Positions 41,649-51,190 of a stretch of 64,000 bases of DNA are shown here, piece after piece (position 1 is the first letter of the stretch; every line of letters starts with the position of its first letter). The notes under the pieces were generated by a model. It was given only the letters and a program-made list of their open reading frames with translations, searched no databases and was not told where the DNA came from. Source of the DNA: JBDHWG01 sp039810085 (GTDB lineage Bacteria > Chloroflexota > Anaerolineae > Epilineales > JAHCIE01); the NCBI GenBank assembly GCA_039810085.1, contig JBDHWG010000019.1, positions 61,900-125,899 of the forward strand. Reading direction: 5' to 3'. A program made the translations under genes and the position numbers.

Positions 41649-43757
41649 TCACCCCTTCAGGCCACGCGCCGAGTTACCCAGCACCACCAGGTCGGGCAGC
41701 GATTGCAGCGCCGCCGCCAGAACGGGCGGCAGAATGCCAAACGCGGCCAGCGTCACGCCCGTGACGTTGTAGACGGCGGTGAAGGCCAGGTTCTGGCGGA
41801 TAAGCCACGACGCCTGCCTGCCAATCGCCAGCGTCTCCGGGGCCAGCCGCCAGTCGGCCCGCATCAGCGCCACATCAGCCGCGGCCAGCGCCACATCCGA
41901 GGCTGCTGCGCCGAGAGCGATGCCCACGTCGGCCTGGGCCAGGGCGGGCGCGTCGTTCACCCCATCGCCGATCATGGCGACGACGTGCCCCGCCGCCTGC
42001 ATCTCGCGCACGATACGAATCTTGTCCTCCGGCAGCAGCTCCGCCTGGTAGTCTACGCCCAGCGCCTCGGCCAGGGCTGCTGCGGTAGAGCGTCGGTCGC
42101 CGGTTAGAATGGCAATGTGGCGCACGCCCATCTCGCGCAGACGCGCCAGAGCCTCGATGACGCCCGAGCGCAGCGTGTCCGACGTCGCCAGCAGGCCGAC
42201 GACCTTGCCGTCCTCGGCAAGCCAGAACGTCGATTTGCCTTCTCCCTCAAGAGCATCTGCCGTGCCAAGGTAGCGCGACGGGTCGATGGCGGCGTCGGCC
42301 AGCAGGCGGCGTGTGCCGAGTATCACCTGCCGTCCCTCGACCGTGCCGCTAACGCCGCGCCCGGACTCACTGCGCAAGGCGGCGGCCGGCTGGACCGGCT
42401 GGCTGTGGTCGCGGGCAGCGCGGACGACTGCCGTGGCGATGGGGTGCTCGGACAGGCTCTCCAGGGCGGCGGCGCGGCGTAGGATGTCGTCGATGGTCGC
42501 GCCGTTGAGCGGGATGACGTCGGTGACCGTCGGCGCTCCGAGAGTCAGGGTGCCGGTCTTGTCGATGAGAACGGTATCTACCTTCGCCAGCGTCTCCAGG
42601 ACGGCCCCGCCCTTAATGAGGATGCCCTGGCGGGCGGCGCGGCCCACGCTGGCGAGGACGACGACGGGCGTGGCGAGGGCGATGGTGCAGGTGCAGGAGA
42701 CGACGAGGACGGCGACCACGGCGCTGACGTTGCGGGTGATGACCCACGTCAGGGCGGCGACAAGGGCGACGAAGGGCAGGTAGTAGGCGGTAAAGCGGTC
42801 GGCGAGGCGCTGGACGGGCGCTTTCGCGCTTTCCGCCTCCTCCACCAGCCGCACGATTTTGCCGAACAGGGTGTCCGCGCCGACGCGGCTGACGCGCACC
42901 GTCAGCGCTCCCTGGCCGGCGAGGGTCGCCGCCAGGACGATGTCGCCGGCGCCGCGCTCGACCGGCGTGGCCTCGCCAGTGATGGCCGCCTGGTTGACGG
43001 CGGCGTGCCCATCGACGACAACGCCGTCGGCCGGGATGGTCTCGCCAGGCTTGACGACGATGATGTCGCCGGGGGTCAGGCTGTCAGCGTCTACGTCGGT
43101 CAGCTCGCCATTTTGCTGTCGGTGGGCGATGCGCGGGGCCAGGCGGGTGAGGGAGCGCACGGCTTCGCGGGAGCGATTGGTGGTGTAGGATTCGATGGCG
43201 TCGCCGATGCGCATCAGCAGGACAAGGATGACTGCCGTCGCGCCTTCGCCCGCGCTAACCGCCGCCAGGACGCCGACGGTCATCAGGGTGTGCGCGGTGA
43301 CGCGGCGGGCGCGAAGGGCCGTGGCGACGTTGCGGAAGATAGGCCAGCCGCCGATGAGGAGCGCCGTGGCCAGAACCGGCCAGGGAATCTTGTCCAGGGC
43401 GACGTCGAGCAGGCCGAGGCGCTCGCCGACGACGAGGAGCAGGATGACGCCGGCGACGAAGACGAGAACGAGCCAACCCACCAGGCGAGCCATTCGCGCC
43501 GTAGTCTCGCGCGCGTCGGACATTGGCGCCCCGACGCGGTAGCCCGCGCGGGCGACGGCAGCAGCGAGCGCCGTCTCGTCCGTCTGCTGCGGGTCATACT
43601 CGACCTCGGCGCGCTCCGCCGCCAGGAGCACGGCGGCGCGGCGCACACCCGGCACAGCCGCCAGGGCGTGCTCGACGTGGGCCGCGCAATCCGCGCAGTC
43701 CATGCCCTCGATGGGCATGTCGATATGCTGGAGACTCAGGCTTGTCTCGCCGCTCAT
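41649..43757 (-). CDS. Heavy-metal P1B-type ATPase with CTC in place of CPC
   Basis: This is a membrane pump that exports or imports metal ions, 702 residues. It has an N-terminal HMA domain with GMDCADC (about residues 18-24), about eight membrane helices, the TGE actuator loop (ITGEATPVE), the phosphorylation site DKTGTLT, an HP motif (SEHPIA) and the hinge GDGVNDAPALA. The transmembrane metal motif, usually CPC, reads SCTCTIALATP with Cys355-Thr356-Cys357. GMDCADC is typical of Zn/Cd/Pb pumps (ZntA-like). The Thr for Pro change may alter specificity or rate. It ends a long minus-strand run, 11 bases behind the previous gene. Confidence 0.94.
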   Translation of the reverse strand: MSGETSLSLQHIDMPIEGMDCADCAAHVEHALAAVPGVRRAAVLLAAERAEVEYDPQQTDETALAAAVARAGYRVGAPMSDARETTARMARLVGWLVLVFVAGVILLLVVGERLGLLDVALDKIPWPVLATALLIGGWPIFRNVATALRARRVTAHTLMTVGVLAAVSAGEGATAVILVLLMRIGDAIESYTTNRSREAVRSLTRLAPRIAHRQQNGELTDVDADSLTPGDIIVVKPGETIPADGVVVDGHAAVNQAAITGEATPVERGAGDIVLAATLAGQGALTVRVSRVGADTLFGKIVRLVEEAESAKAPVQRLADRFTAYYLPFVALVAALTWVITRNVSAVVAVLVVSCTCTIALATPVVVLASVGRAARQGILIKGGAVLETLAKVDTVLIDKTGTLTLGAPTVTDVIPLNGATIDDILRRAAALESLSEHPIATAVVRAARDHSQPVQPAAALRSESGRGVSGTVEGRQVILGTRRLLADAAIDPSRYLGTADALEGEGKSTFWLAEDGKVVGLLATSDTLRSGVIEALARLREMGVRHIAILTGDRRSTAAALAEALGVDYQAELLPEDKIRIVREMQAAGHVVAMIGDGVNDAPALAQADVGIALGAAASDVALAAADVALMRADWRLAPETLAIGRQASWLIRQNLAFTAVYNVTGVTLAAFGILPPVLAAALQSLPDLVVLGNSARGLKG

Positions 43758-43768
43758 GCTGCCGCTCG

Positions 43769-44941
43769 TTACGAGGCCCTGGGCGGGGTGGCGACGGATG
43801 TCGCGCCAGCGATGTCGTCCTCTTCCTCGTCATCGTCGCCAGGGGGTGGGGGAGCGCCGCCCGCGCTGTTCGGCGTGACCGTGACCATCAGGACGAGGGT
43901 GCGAAACGTCGGGTTCAGAGCGCCCGGCCGAAAATCGCTCTGGTGAACCTCGGCGGTGAGGCGCAGGTAGGCTGTCTCAAGAATGATCGGCGCCAACGCG
44001 TTTTCCACATCGACAGCCGGCTTATGCCAGTCAGGGGCAAGGCGATTAACAAGCTCGGCCATCGTGGGATCCGCTGCCGCCTTCGCGCTGACGAGGATGA
44101 CTTTGCGGGTGCGGCGATCCAGCCTGTCGAACAGGCTCAGCTCCAGGCCGCCGGGCGCGTGTGTGATGGGGTCGGGGGGCGGAATTTGGGAGACGTGCAG
44201 CCCGACTCCGCCGATGCCGTTTTTCGCCGCGTCCAGAATCCGCAAGTCCTGCCGGAAGTCGGCTATCTCAGCTGAGTATCTTAGCTCAGTCGGCACATCC
44301 AGGGGAATCACCGGGGGGACATTGTTGCGCATGCTGGACCGGCGGGGAGCCGGGGCCGCCTCCTGCGCTGCCGCCCCCGCGACCGGGGCCGCCTGCTGCC
44401 GCCGCCGCAAACGGTACTGACGTAGCGCCCAGAGCAGCCCTGCCGCGAGCGCCACAAGCAAGAGAATGACACTCGCGGGCAGCAGAGCGCCGCCGAGCCG
44501 CGCCAGGAAGGAAGGCTCGTTGACGGCGCTACTGCTTGGCGGCGGCGTCGGCGCGGGTGGACGTGTGGCGGCTGCGGTGGCAATCGGCGCAGCGGTGGCC
44601 GCGACCGACGGGTTTTCCTGCAACGCCCTGGCCAGGTCGCGCACGTTGTTTGCCTGCGCGGGCGTGTTCTGCTGCTGTAGCTTCTGCACCAAGTCATTCA
44701 GCTCGCGCTGGACGGTGGCCGAGTTCAAGCCCTCCAGCCGGACGCGGGCCAGCGGGAGATTGCGGGACTGGGCATAGGAGTCGGCCACCAGCACGAGGTA
44801 GTCCTGGAGGTAGGCCGGGGCCAGGTCCGCCGGAGTCGCGCCGCTCGAGCGCGCCGAACCGCCCAGGAGGAGCCAGGCGCACAGCACCCCCAGGCCAAAG
44901 CAGAGCAGCGGAAACCACACCCTTTTCAGAAAACCTATCAC
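43769..44941 (-). CDS. Two-helix membrane protein of unknown function
   Basis: This 390-residue protein has an N-terminal membrane helix (about residues 7-26), an external helical region with a Gln-rich coiled segment (LNDLVQKLQQQN), a Thr/Ala/Pro-rich stretch and a second membrane helix (about 155-177). The C-terminal 200 residues form a cytoplasmic alpha/beta domain (LELSLFDRLDRRTRKVILVS, ILETAYLRLTAEVHQS). It overlaps the peptidase gene upstream by 4 bases. I do not recognise the family; the domain layout recalls secretion or cell-envelope assembly proteins of Chloroflexota. Confidence 0.7.
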   Translation of the reverse strand: MIGFLKRVWFPLLCFGLGVLCAWLLLGGSARSSGATPADLAPAYLQDYLVLVADSYAQSRNLPLARVRLEGLNSATVQRELNDLVQKLQQQNTPAQANNVRDLARALQENPSVAATAAPIATAAATRPPAPTPPPSSSAVNEPSFLARLGGALLPASVILLLVALAAGLLWALRQYRLRRRQQAAPVAGAAAQEAAPAPRRSSMRNNVPPVIPLDVPTELRYSAEIADFRQDLRILDAAKNGIGGVGLHVSQIPPPDPITHAPGGLELSLFDRLDRRTRKVILVSAKAAADPTMAELVNRLAPDWHKPAVDVENALAPIILETAYLRLTAEVHQSDFRPGALNPTFRTLVLMVTVTPNSAGGAPPPPGDDDEEEDDIAGATSVATPPRAS

Positions 44942-46017
44942 ACTGGAACCACCATGTCCGCCAGGGCTTTTGGCGAGTGGCTTAGCCGCTGCACGCCGTC
45001 GGCCTCGATGATGACCAGGTCCTCGATGCGGACGCCGCCCCAGCCGGGGATATACACGCCCGGCTCAATCGTCAGCGTCATGTCCACGCCCAGCGGCTCC
45101 TCGGCGGTCTTCCGCGCCGTCGGCAGCTCGTGGATCGCCAGGCCGACGCCGTGGCCCAGGCTGTGGCCGAAGTTCTCGCCGTAGCCTGCCGCCTCGATGA
45201 CGTCGCGCGCCAGGGCATCCGCCGCTTTGCCACTCATGCCAGCGTGGACTTGCGCCATCGCCGTTTCCTCGGCGCGCAGCACCAGACTGTAAATCTCCTC
45301 GAACTTCGCGTCGGCCTCGCCTAGAATGATGGTGCGGGTCATGTCGGAGTGGTAGCCGTCCACCAGGCAGCCCATGTCGATGACGATTGGCTCGCCGCGC
45401 CCGATGACGCGCTCCGAGGGGCGAGCGTGGGGTAGGGCGCTGTTTGGGCCGCTGGCGACGATGGGGCCATCAGCCCAGTTCTTCGCGCCGTTCTCGCGGA
45501 AGAACTTCTCCAGCTCCCAGCCGACGGCCTTCTCGGTCATGCCGGGGCGGATGAAGCCGCGCACGAAGGCGAAGGCGGCGTCGGTCAGCTCGGCGGCGGC
45601 GCGGATTGACGCCATCTCGCCCGGCTCCTTGACGGCGCGGATGCCCTCGACCAGCCCTATGGTCGGCGCCCACTCGATGCCCGGCGTCTTCTCCTGCCAC
45701 ACCTGGAACTCGGCGACCGTCACCGTCGCAGCTTCGAAGCCAACGCGGTGCGCGCCTTCCAGGATGCGCGCCAGGTTGCCGACGAAGTCGTAGCCGACGC
45801 GCTCCAAGGTGTACTGCGGGGCCTGCTGCCCGACCTGCTCGTAGTAGCGCGAGTCGACGGCGAAGATGGCCTGGGACGGCCGGATAATCAGCGTGCCGGC
45901 CGAGCCGGTGAAGCCGCTCAGGTAGCGGCGATTGACGCCGCTGCTCACGACCAGGGCGTCCAGCCTCTCTTCCTCGATGCGCCGCCGAACCGCGGCCAGT
46001 CTCTCCGGAACGGGCAT
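44938..46017 (-). CDS. Xaa-Pro peptidase (M24 family)
   Basis: This is a two-metal aminopeptidase or dipeptidase that acts before or after proline in small peptides, 359 residues, the usual length of PepQ/YpdF-like forms. The creatinase N-domain occupies about residues 1-125. Metal ligands are seen in IDMGCLVDGYHSDMTRTI (two Asp), GHSLGHGVGLAIHELP (His), LTIEPGVYIPGW (Glu) and VRIEDLVII (Glu). All five are present. It overlaps the membrane protein gene by 4 bases. Confidence 0.94.
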   Translation of the reverse strand: MPVPERLAAVRRRIEEERLDALVVSSGVNRRYLSGFTGSAGTLIIRPSQAIFAVDSRYYEQVGQQAPQYTLERVGYDFVGNLARILEGAHRVGFEAATVTVAEFQVWQEKTPGIEWAPTIGLVEGIRAVKEPGEMASIRAAAELTDAAFAFVRGFIRPGMTEKAVGWELEKFFRENGAKNWADGPIVASGPNSALPHARPSERVIGRGEPIVIDMGCLVDGYHSDMTRTIILGEADAKFEEIYSLVLRAEETAMAQVHAGMSGKAADALARDVIEAAGYGENFGHSLGHGVGLAIHELPTARKTAEEPLGVDMTLTIEPGVYIPGWGGVRIEDLVIIEADGVQRLSHSPKALADMVVPV

Positions 46018-46045
46018 GGTCTCTCCTCATCAAAAGCAATTTAGC

Positions 46046-46116
46046 AACGCAGAGGCGCAGAGGCGCAGAGAACAGATAGTTCTTTCAAGCCCTCTGCGTC
46101 TCTGCGTCTCTGCGTT
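46046..46116. repeat. Palindromic CGCAGAG repeat
   Basis: Two 25-base arms (46046-46070 and 46092-46116) made of CGCAGAG-type units are complementary at 23 of 25 positions. It is related in style to the CACAGAGGACACAGAG palindromes at 17657 and 61846. It separates the PP2C-like gene from the peptidase gene in the same transcript. Confidence 0.8.
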
Positions 46117-46138
46117 ACCTTTCTCTTTGGAACACGGC

Positions 46139-48313
46139 TCACCGGCGCGGGGTGGGCTGGGCCTGCGGCTGGCCAGTGGCTCCGGGCTGGGCCGTTGCGG
46201 CCGGCTGCGCCTGCCCGGCGGCGCCAGTCGCTGGCATTGTCGCGCTGTAGACGCTGTTGCCGTTGATGACGTACAGCTTGTTCGCCTGGGTATCGACGTA
46301 GAGGCCGCGCGGGTCGTTTAGCGACTTGTCGTCCGGTCCGCGGAACTGGCGCTGGAAAGCGCCGTCCTTGCTGACCTCGATGACGCGGCCGTTGTCCAGG
46401 ATGTAGAACACCTTGCCATCCTGCGGGACGTACAGAGCCTGCGGCGTGGACAGCGGCGGGTCGATCCCCTGGAGGCTGAACTTGTCTTCCTTGCCGCCGG
46501 TGAAGCGCCGCACGCGCCCATCGCCCATCAAGACGAAAATCTGGCCGTCGATGCTCATGTCAACCGCGCCCTTCAAATCGACCTTGTCGCTCATCCACGT
46601 CGTCGGCGCGCCGTAGGCGTCGTTCCCCGTCGCGGCGTACTTGAGAATCTGGCCGTTGTCGGCCTGGAGCACGTAGACGTTGCCGCCGTAGGTGTCGGCG
46701 ATAATGGGGTTCTGCCAATCCTGGCTGCCCGGCATCTGGATGGCCGTCGGCGCGCCCGTCGGGCTGACTTCCCACAGAATGCCGTCGCGGGCGAGCGCGC
46801 CCACGTCCTCGACCGTCCGCGCCCCGCCGCCGCGCAGCCACACCATGTCGGCCAGGTCGCCGACGCTGCGCGCCCCGACCGTGTCGCCGGACTTCAGCGC
46901 AACATCGGGTGAGGCCCCCGCGCCAAGGCGTTGGCGCAGCACGCGGCCCGTACCGGTGTCCATGACGTACAACTGCGGCCCGTTGAGTTGGACGTACTTC
47001 AGGACCGCGCCCGGCTCATTGGCGGCCAGGACGGGCGCCCAATCGGTCAGACGGTACATGCCGCCGACCTGCTCAATTTGCTGCTGAATCGTCGCAAGCA
47101 GCCGCTTGGCGTTCTCGTCACTGGGGCGAATCTTGAGCGCGTCGTTGGCCTTCGCCTCGCCGTCGCGCAAGAGGTTCAGGATCGATTGCTTGTCGGCCTG
47201 GCTGCCGGTCGCCGCCGTCACGCGCTCCTGGGCCTGCGTCAGCAAAGCCGCGACCTGCGCGTCCTGCTGGCGGCGCTCGTTCATCGAGCGGAAAGTCGTA
47301 AACGCCACCGCGCCGATGACCAGGACGACGAGCAGGAGGGCGAGCCAACGCCAGAGCGACGGCCCGCGCGGCACGGCGGGTGTACCGTTGGCCTCATCTG
47401 GGAACGTCTGCTTGAGGACGCCACCCGCGCCGCGCCCGACATTCGTCGCGGCGCTCTTGGACGTCTGGCCGAGCCAGCCGCCCATGCGGCCCAGGACGCC
47501 GCCCGCCGCCGCCCCGGCCGCCACATCCTGCGGTTGGGCGTACCTGCGCCGCTGGCCGTTGTCCGGGGGCGCGGCGACGCCTTCGACCTCCTCCAGCCGC
47601 ACGGCGATGAGGCCCAGCTCCGGTGGCGGCGACTGGGAGGCAGCTAGCTGGACGACCTCCGTCGCCATGCCTTCCGGCGACTGCTCCAGCATCGTGTGGA
47701 GTGCGTCGCGGGTGACGAGGTGGGCCACGGCAGGCGAGGTCACGGTCAGCATGTCGCCATCACCCACTTCGACGTGGTACAGGTCGGCGCGGATGTTGCG
47801 ACGCACGCCCAGGGGATACCAGCTGCCGTCATCCTCGGCTTCACGCTCGTCTCGGTCCGAGATCCACGGCGAGTCCGACGGGAACTGGAGCAGCTCACCC
47901 GCCTGAACAATGTAAATGAGCGACGGGCCGCCCTGGGCGATGTAGAGGTCGGCGCCGATGAGGGTCGCCAGGCCGATGCCGCCGTGGCGGCGGGCGTCGC
48001 GCTCGACGGTCGCGTTCACCAGGTAGAGGGCTTCGTTGGCGGCTTCGACGGCTCGGCGCAGGCCATTGGTCGGCGTGCTCGTGTCGGAGAAGTACGCCTT
48101 CTGAGCGGCGTCGAGCATTTGCTGCCCCAGCGCCTCTTTGCCCTCGTCGGGTCCGGCCAGGTCCACGACCGCCAGCAGGAGGCCGCGGTCCGGATGCCCC
48201 AGGGCTTCGCCGGGGAACACGCCCACGCCGCCGGCCTTGGTGCGCCACGCGCCCTGGATAAACGCGCCCTGGACGATATCGGTATCTAGCTGCGGCCCGA
48301 CGTTAGCAGCCAT
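46139..48313 (-). CDS. PP2C-like domain, membrane helix and beta-propeller fusion
   Basis: This 724-residue protein has a PP2C-phosphatase-like domain at about residues 15-245, a Pro/Gly linker, one membrane helix (about 322-342, WLALLLVVLVIGAVAFTTF), a helical segment of about 90 residues and a propeller-like C-terminal domain (about 435-700, repeats such as LYVPQDGKVFYILDNGRVIEV). The PP2C part retains the fold (LATLIGADLYIAQGGPSLIY) but lacks the DGMGG metal motif, reading VDLAGPDEG instead. It may therefore be catalytically dead or weak. Two Ser/Thr kinases are encoded about 5 and 10 kb away. It follows guaA by 13 bases. Confidence 0.8.
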   Translation of the reverse strand: MAANVGPQLDTDIVQGAFIQGAWRTKAGGVGVFPGEALGHPDRGLLLAVVDLAGPDEGKEALGQQMLDAAQKAYFSDTSTPTNGLRRAVEAANEALYLVNATVERDARRHGGIGLATLIGADLYIAQGGPSLIYIVQAGELLQFPSDSPWISDRDEREAEDDGSWYPLGVRRNIRADLYHVEVGDGDMLTVTSPAVAHLVTRDALHTMLEQSPEGMATEVVQLAASQSPPPELGLIAVRLEEVEGVAAPPDNGQRRRYAQPQDVAAGAAAGGVLGRMGGWLGQTSKSAATNVGRGAGGVLKQTFPDEANGTPAVPRGPSLWRWLALLLVVLVIGAVAFTTFRSMNERRQQDAQVAALLTQAQERVTAATGSQADKQSILNLLRDGEAKANDALKIRPSDENAKRLLATIQQQIEQVGGMYRLTDWAPVLAANEPGAVLKYVQLNGPQLYVMDTGTGRVLRQRLGAGASPDVALKSGDTVGARSVGDLADMVWLRGGGARTVEDVGALARDGILWEVSPTGAPTAIQMPGSQDWQNPIIADTYGGNVYVLQADNGQILKYAATGNDAYGAPTTWMSDKVDLKGAVDMSIDGQIFVLMGDGRVRRFTGGKEDKFSLQGIDPPLSTPQALYVPQDGKVFYILDNGRVIEVSKDGAFQRQFRGPDDKSLNDPRGLYVDTQANKLYVINGNSVYSATMPATGAAGQAQPAATAQPGATGQPQAQPTPRR

Positions 48314-48326
48314 AAGGCGGCTCCTT

Positions 48327-49892
48327 TCACTCCCACTCGATAGTCGCCGGCGGCTTGCTGGTGATATCGTAGGCGACGCGGTTCACGTGGGGTACCTCGT
48401 TGATGATGCGCGTCGAGATGCGCGCCAGCAGGTCGTGGGGCAGGCGCGCCCAGTCGGCCGTCATGCCGTCCTCGCTGGTCACGGCGCGCACGACGACCAG
48501 GTCGGCATAGGTACGGAAGTCGCCCTGTACGCCGACCGTTTTGACCGGCGCGAGGACGGCGAAGAATTGCCACGGGTGCTCCGGCAGGTGGGCGCACTCG
48601 ATTTCGTAGCGCACGATGGCATCGGCGGCGCGCAGGGTCGCCAGGCGCGCCGGCGTCACGTCGCCCATGATGCGCACGGCCAGGCCGGGACCGGGAAACG
48701 GCTGGCGGAACACAACCTCGTCCGGCAGGCCGAGGGCGAGACCCACGCGGCGCGCCTCATCCTTGAACAGGAAGCGTAGCGGCTCGACGAGCTGAAAGCG
48801 CATGTCTTCCGGCAGGCCGCCGACGTTGTGGTGCGTCTTGATTTTAGCAGCCGGCGCTGCGCCGGCGTCGCGGCCATACGGCTCGGCGCTCTCGATGACA
48901 TCCGGGTAGAGTGTCCCCTGCACCAGGAAGTCCGCGCCGCCCAGCCGCTCGGTGGTCGCCTCGAACGTGCGGATGAATAGCTCACCAATCTTGCGCCGCT
49001 TGACCTCGGGGTCGGTGACGCCCGCGAGGGCGGCCAGGAAGTCGGCTGCGGCGTTGACGAAGACGATGGGCGCGGCGATGACCGGGCGCAGCATGTCCAG
49101 CGTGGCCTGCGCCTCACCCTGGCGAAGCAAGCCGTGGTCCACGAAGATGCACGTCAGGCGGTCGCCGACGGCGCGGGAGACGAGGGTCGCTGCCACGGAC
49201 GAGTCGACGCCGCCGGAGAGGGCACACACCACGTGGCCGTCACCGACCTGGGCGCGGATGCGCTCAATGCTCTCGTCGATGAACGCGGCGGGCGTCCAGT
49301 CCTGGCGCGCGCCGCAGACGTGGATGAAGTTCTGGAGAATCTCGCGGCCCTGGGGCGTGTGGGTGACTTCGGGGTGGAACTGGATGCCGTACACACCCGT
49401 GTCGTTGCCGATGGCGGCGCACGGCGAGCCTTCGCTGCGGGCCAGAACGTGGAAGCCGGGCGGCGGCGTCTCGACACGGTCGCCGTGGCTCATCCAGACA
49501 CGCAGGAGGTCGGGCAGGCCGTCGAACAGGCCGCCCGGCATTTCCACCGCCACCTCGCCGGGGCCATACTCCCGCTGGCCGCTTGGCGCGACGTGGCCGC
49601 CCAGGTCGTGGACGAGGAGCTGCATGCCGTAGCAGATGCCCAGGATGGGTCGGCCGCCCGCGAGAACGTAGGACGGCAGGGTCGGCGCGCCTGTCTCGTA
49701 GACGCTGGACGGGCCACCGGACAGGACGTAGCCACGCGGGTCAAGCGCCAGCACACGCTCGGCGGGCGCGTTCCACGGCAGCATCTCGCTATACACGCCC
49801 AGCTCCCGCAGACGCCGCGTGATGAGCTGGCTGTACTGGGAGCCGAAGTCGAGGACGACAATCGTGTCGTGGGCGGTCGGAGGTCGTGTCAT
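48327..49892 (-). CDS. guaA: GMP synthase (glutamine-hydrolysing)
   Basis: This enzyme converts XMP to GMP using ATP and glutamine, the last step of guanine nucleotide synthesis. The 521-residue protein has a class I glutaminase domain (FGSQYSQLITRR, nucleophile Cys in GICYGMQLL, HPEVTHT with catalytic His), an ATP pyrophosphatase domain with the P-loop SGGVDSSVAATL and the C-terminal dimerisation domain ending IEWE. The ATG at 49892 is selected from family length; an AAGGA lies directly beside it, so the ribosome site is poorly spaced. It follows the M23 gene by 22 bases. Confidence 0.98.
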   Translation of the reverse strand: MTRPPTAHDTIVVLDFGSQYSQLITRRLRELGVYSEMLPWNAPAERVLALDPRGYVLSGGPSSVYETGAPTLPSYVLAGGRPILGICYGMQLLVHDLGGHVAPSGQREYGPGEVAVEMPGGLFDGLPDLLRVWMSHGDRVETPPPGFHVLARSEGSPCAAIGNDTGVYGIQFHPEVTHTPQGREILQNFIHVCGARQDWTPAAFIDESIERIRAQVGDGHVVCALSGGVDSSVAATLVSRAVGDRLTCIFVDHGLLRQGEAQATLDMLRPVIAAPIVFVNAAADFLAALAGVTDPEVKRRKIGELFIRTFEATTERLGGADFLVQGTLYPDVIESAEPYGRDAGAAPAAKIKTHHNVGGLPEDMRFQLVEPLRFLFKDEARRVGLALGLPDEVVFRQPFPGPGLAVRIMGDVTPARLATLRAADAIVRYEIECAHLPEHPWQFFAVLAPVKTVGVQGDFRTYADLVVVRAVTSEDGMTADWARLPHDLLARISTRIINEVPHVNRVAYDITSKPPATIEWE

Positions 49893-49914
49893 TCCTTCTG
49901 CCTGTTGTTCAGCC

Positions 49915-50985
49915 TCATGGGCCGGCCTCGCGTCCGACCGGGCCAATCTGGCGGCCCAGCCACTCCAGCGGATCGACGGGAACGCCATGCACCCGGATCT
50001 CCCAGTGGAGGTGCGGCCCGGTCGAGCGGCCGGTCGTGCCGGAAGCGCCGAGCACCTGCCCCGCCTGCACCAGCTGGCCCGGCTTCACCGCCAGCGACGA
50101 GAGATGGAAGTAGCCGGAGTAGACGCCCCAGCCGTGGTCGATCCAAACGTTGTTGCCGCGCACCTGCAACGGAGCGGCGACGACGACTTGCCCGGCGGCT
50201 GCGGCCAGCACCGGCATCCCCACGCCGACCGCCCAATCACTGCCCGTGTGCGCTTCCTCCAGCGCGCCGCCGTTGTAGATACGCTCCTGACCGAACGGCG
50301 CGGTCCTGGGCGCATCGACCGCCAGCGGGCGCTGCATTGGCGTGCCGCGCCACGTCGGCGAGTCCACCGCCCATACTTTCTCGAGCGCTGCCAGCTCCGG
50401 TCCGGTGATGTCCGGGTTGATCAGGTCCGCCTTGTTCGGCGGCAGAACGAAGTTGAACGTGGGCCGGTTCGTCTGCGTCACCTCGATAGCCGCCGTCAGC
50501 GTCTGCCGCTGCCCCGCCGAGTCATCGACCACAACCGTGAGCGGGGTCGGGCCGGTCGGCGCGTCGAGGGCGATCCCGATGATGGCCCAGGAGGCGTCCC
50601 TGGCGCGGTGGAAGGCCAGCGATGTGTCGCCCAGCGTCCCCGTCGCGGTAATGGGACGGTCGGCGGTGAGCGTCACAGCCAGGGTGTGGCCTTGCGCAAC
50701 CGTCGTGCTCTCCGGCCGCATGACGACCTTCGCCGGGCGCGGTGTCGGCGTGGCCGTGGGTGTCGTCGTCGGCGTCAGGGTCGGCGTGGCCGTGGCCGTG
50801 GCCGTGGGTGTCGCTGTGGGCGTCAAAGTTGCCGTCGCCGTCGTCGTCGCTGTAACCGTCGGAGTGGCGGTGGGCTGGACGACCAGGGCTAGGGCGGCGG
50901 TCCACGGCATGGGCGCATCGGCCCGGCAGCCTGACGCGAACAACAACATGGCCGCGAAAAAGAGGCCCGCGCCGCGCCTCAACAT
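49915..50985 (-). CDS. M23-family metallopeptidase lipoprotein with Thr/Pro-rich stalk
   Basis: This is a surface lipoprotein of 356 residues that probably cuts peptidoglycan cross-links. The signal peptide ends LLFASGC (Cys20). A Thr/Ala/Pro repeat stalk spans about residues 38-83 and an Ig-like region about 88-170. The LytM domain (about 215-340) has the zinc motifs HTGSDWAV (HxGxD) and GPHLHWEIR (HxH). The domain looks active. It is first in the run with guaA and sits behind a promoter. Confidence 0.92.
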   Translation of the reverse strand: MLRRGAGLFFAAMLLFASGCRADAPMPWTAALALVVQPTATPTVTATTTATATLTPTATPTATATATPTLTPTTTPTATPTPRPAKVVMRPESTTVAQGHTLAVTLTADRPITATGTLGDTSLAFHRARDASWAIIGIALDAPTGPTPLTVVVDDSAGQRQTLTAAIEVTQTNRPTFNFVLPPNKADLINPDITGPELAALEKVWAVDSPTWRGTPMQRPLAVDAPRTAPFGQERIYNGGALEEAHTGSDWAVGVGMPVLAAAAGQVVVAAPLQVRGNNVWIDHGWGVYSGYFHLSSLAVKPGQLVQAGQVLGASGTTGRSTGPHLHWEIRVHGVPVDPLEWLGRQIGPVGREAGP

Positions 50986-51006
50986 ATTGCCCGCCCACTA
51001 TTTCGC

Positions 51007-51035
51007 ATTATACAACGGCCAGGACGAAAACTCAA
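51007..51035 (-). promoter_or_regulatory. Sigma-70-type promoter for the M23-guaA run
   Basis: The minus strand has TTGAGT (51030-51035), a 17-base spacer and a consensus TATAAT (51007-51012). The M23 start is about 15 bases below the expected transcription start, so the leader is very short. Confidence 0.6.
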
Positions 51036-51152
51036 GCCGCGTCCATATGTAGTACAGGTCATCCGTCATTCATAACTATATATAGGAAGGGCAAGTCACG
51101 TCTCGCATGCGCATCCTGTGCTGGCCCTTGTCTTGCTCTATAGCGTGTCAGG

Positions 51153-51190
51153 TGGTCTATCTCTTCACGCCGAAAGAGGAGTATAGACCA
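51153..51190 (+). other. Two-part stem-loop in the 51036-51313 leader region
   Basis: TGGTCTAT (51153-51160) pairs with ATAGACCA (51183-51190), and the inner CTCTT (51161-51165) pairs with AAGAG (51174-51178). A second TATAGACC occurs at about 51243. No protein or tRNA is supported in the gap from 50986 to 51313; it may be a structured leader of the next gene. Confidence 0.5.
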
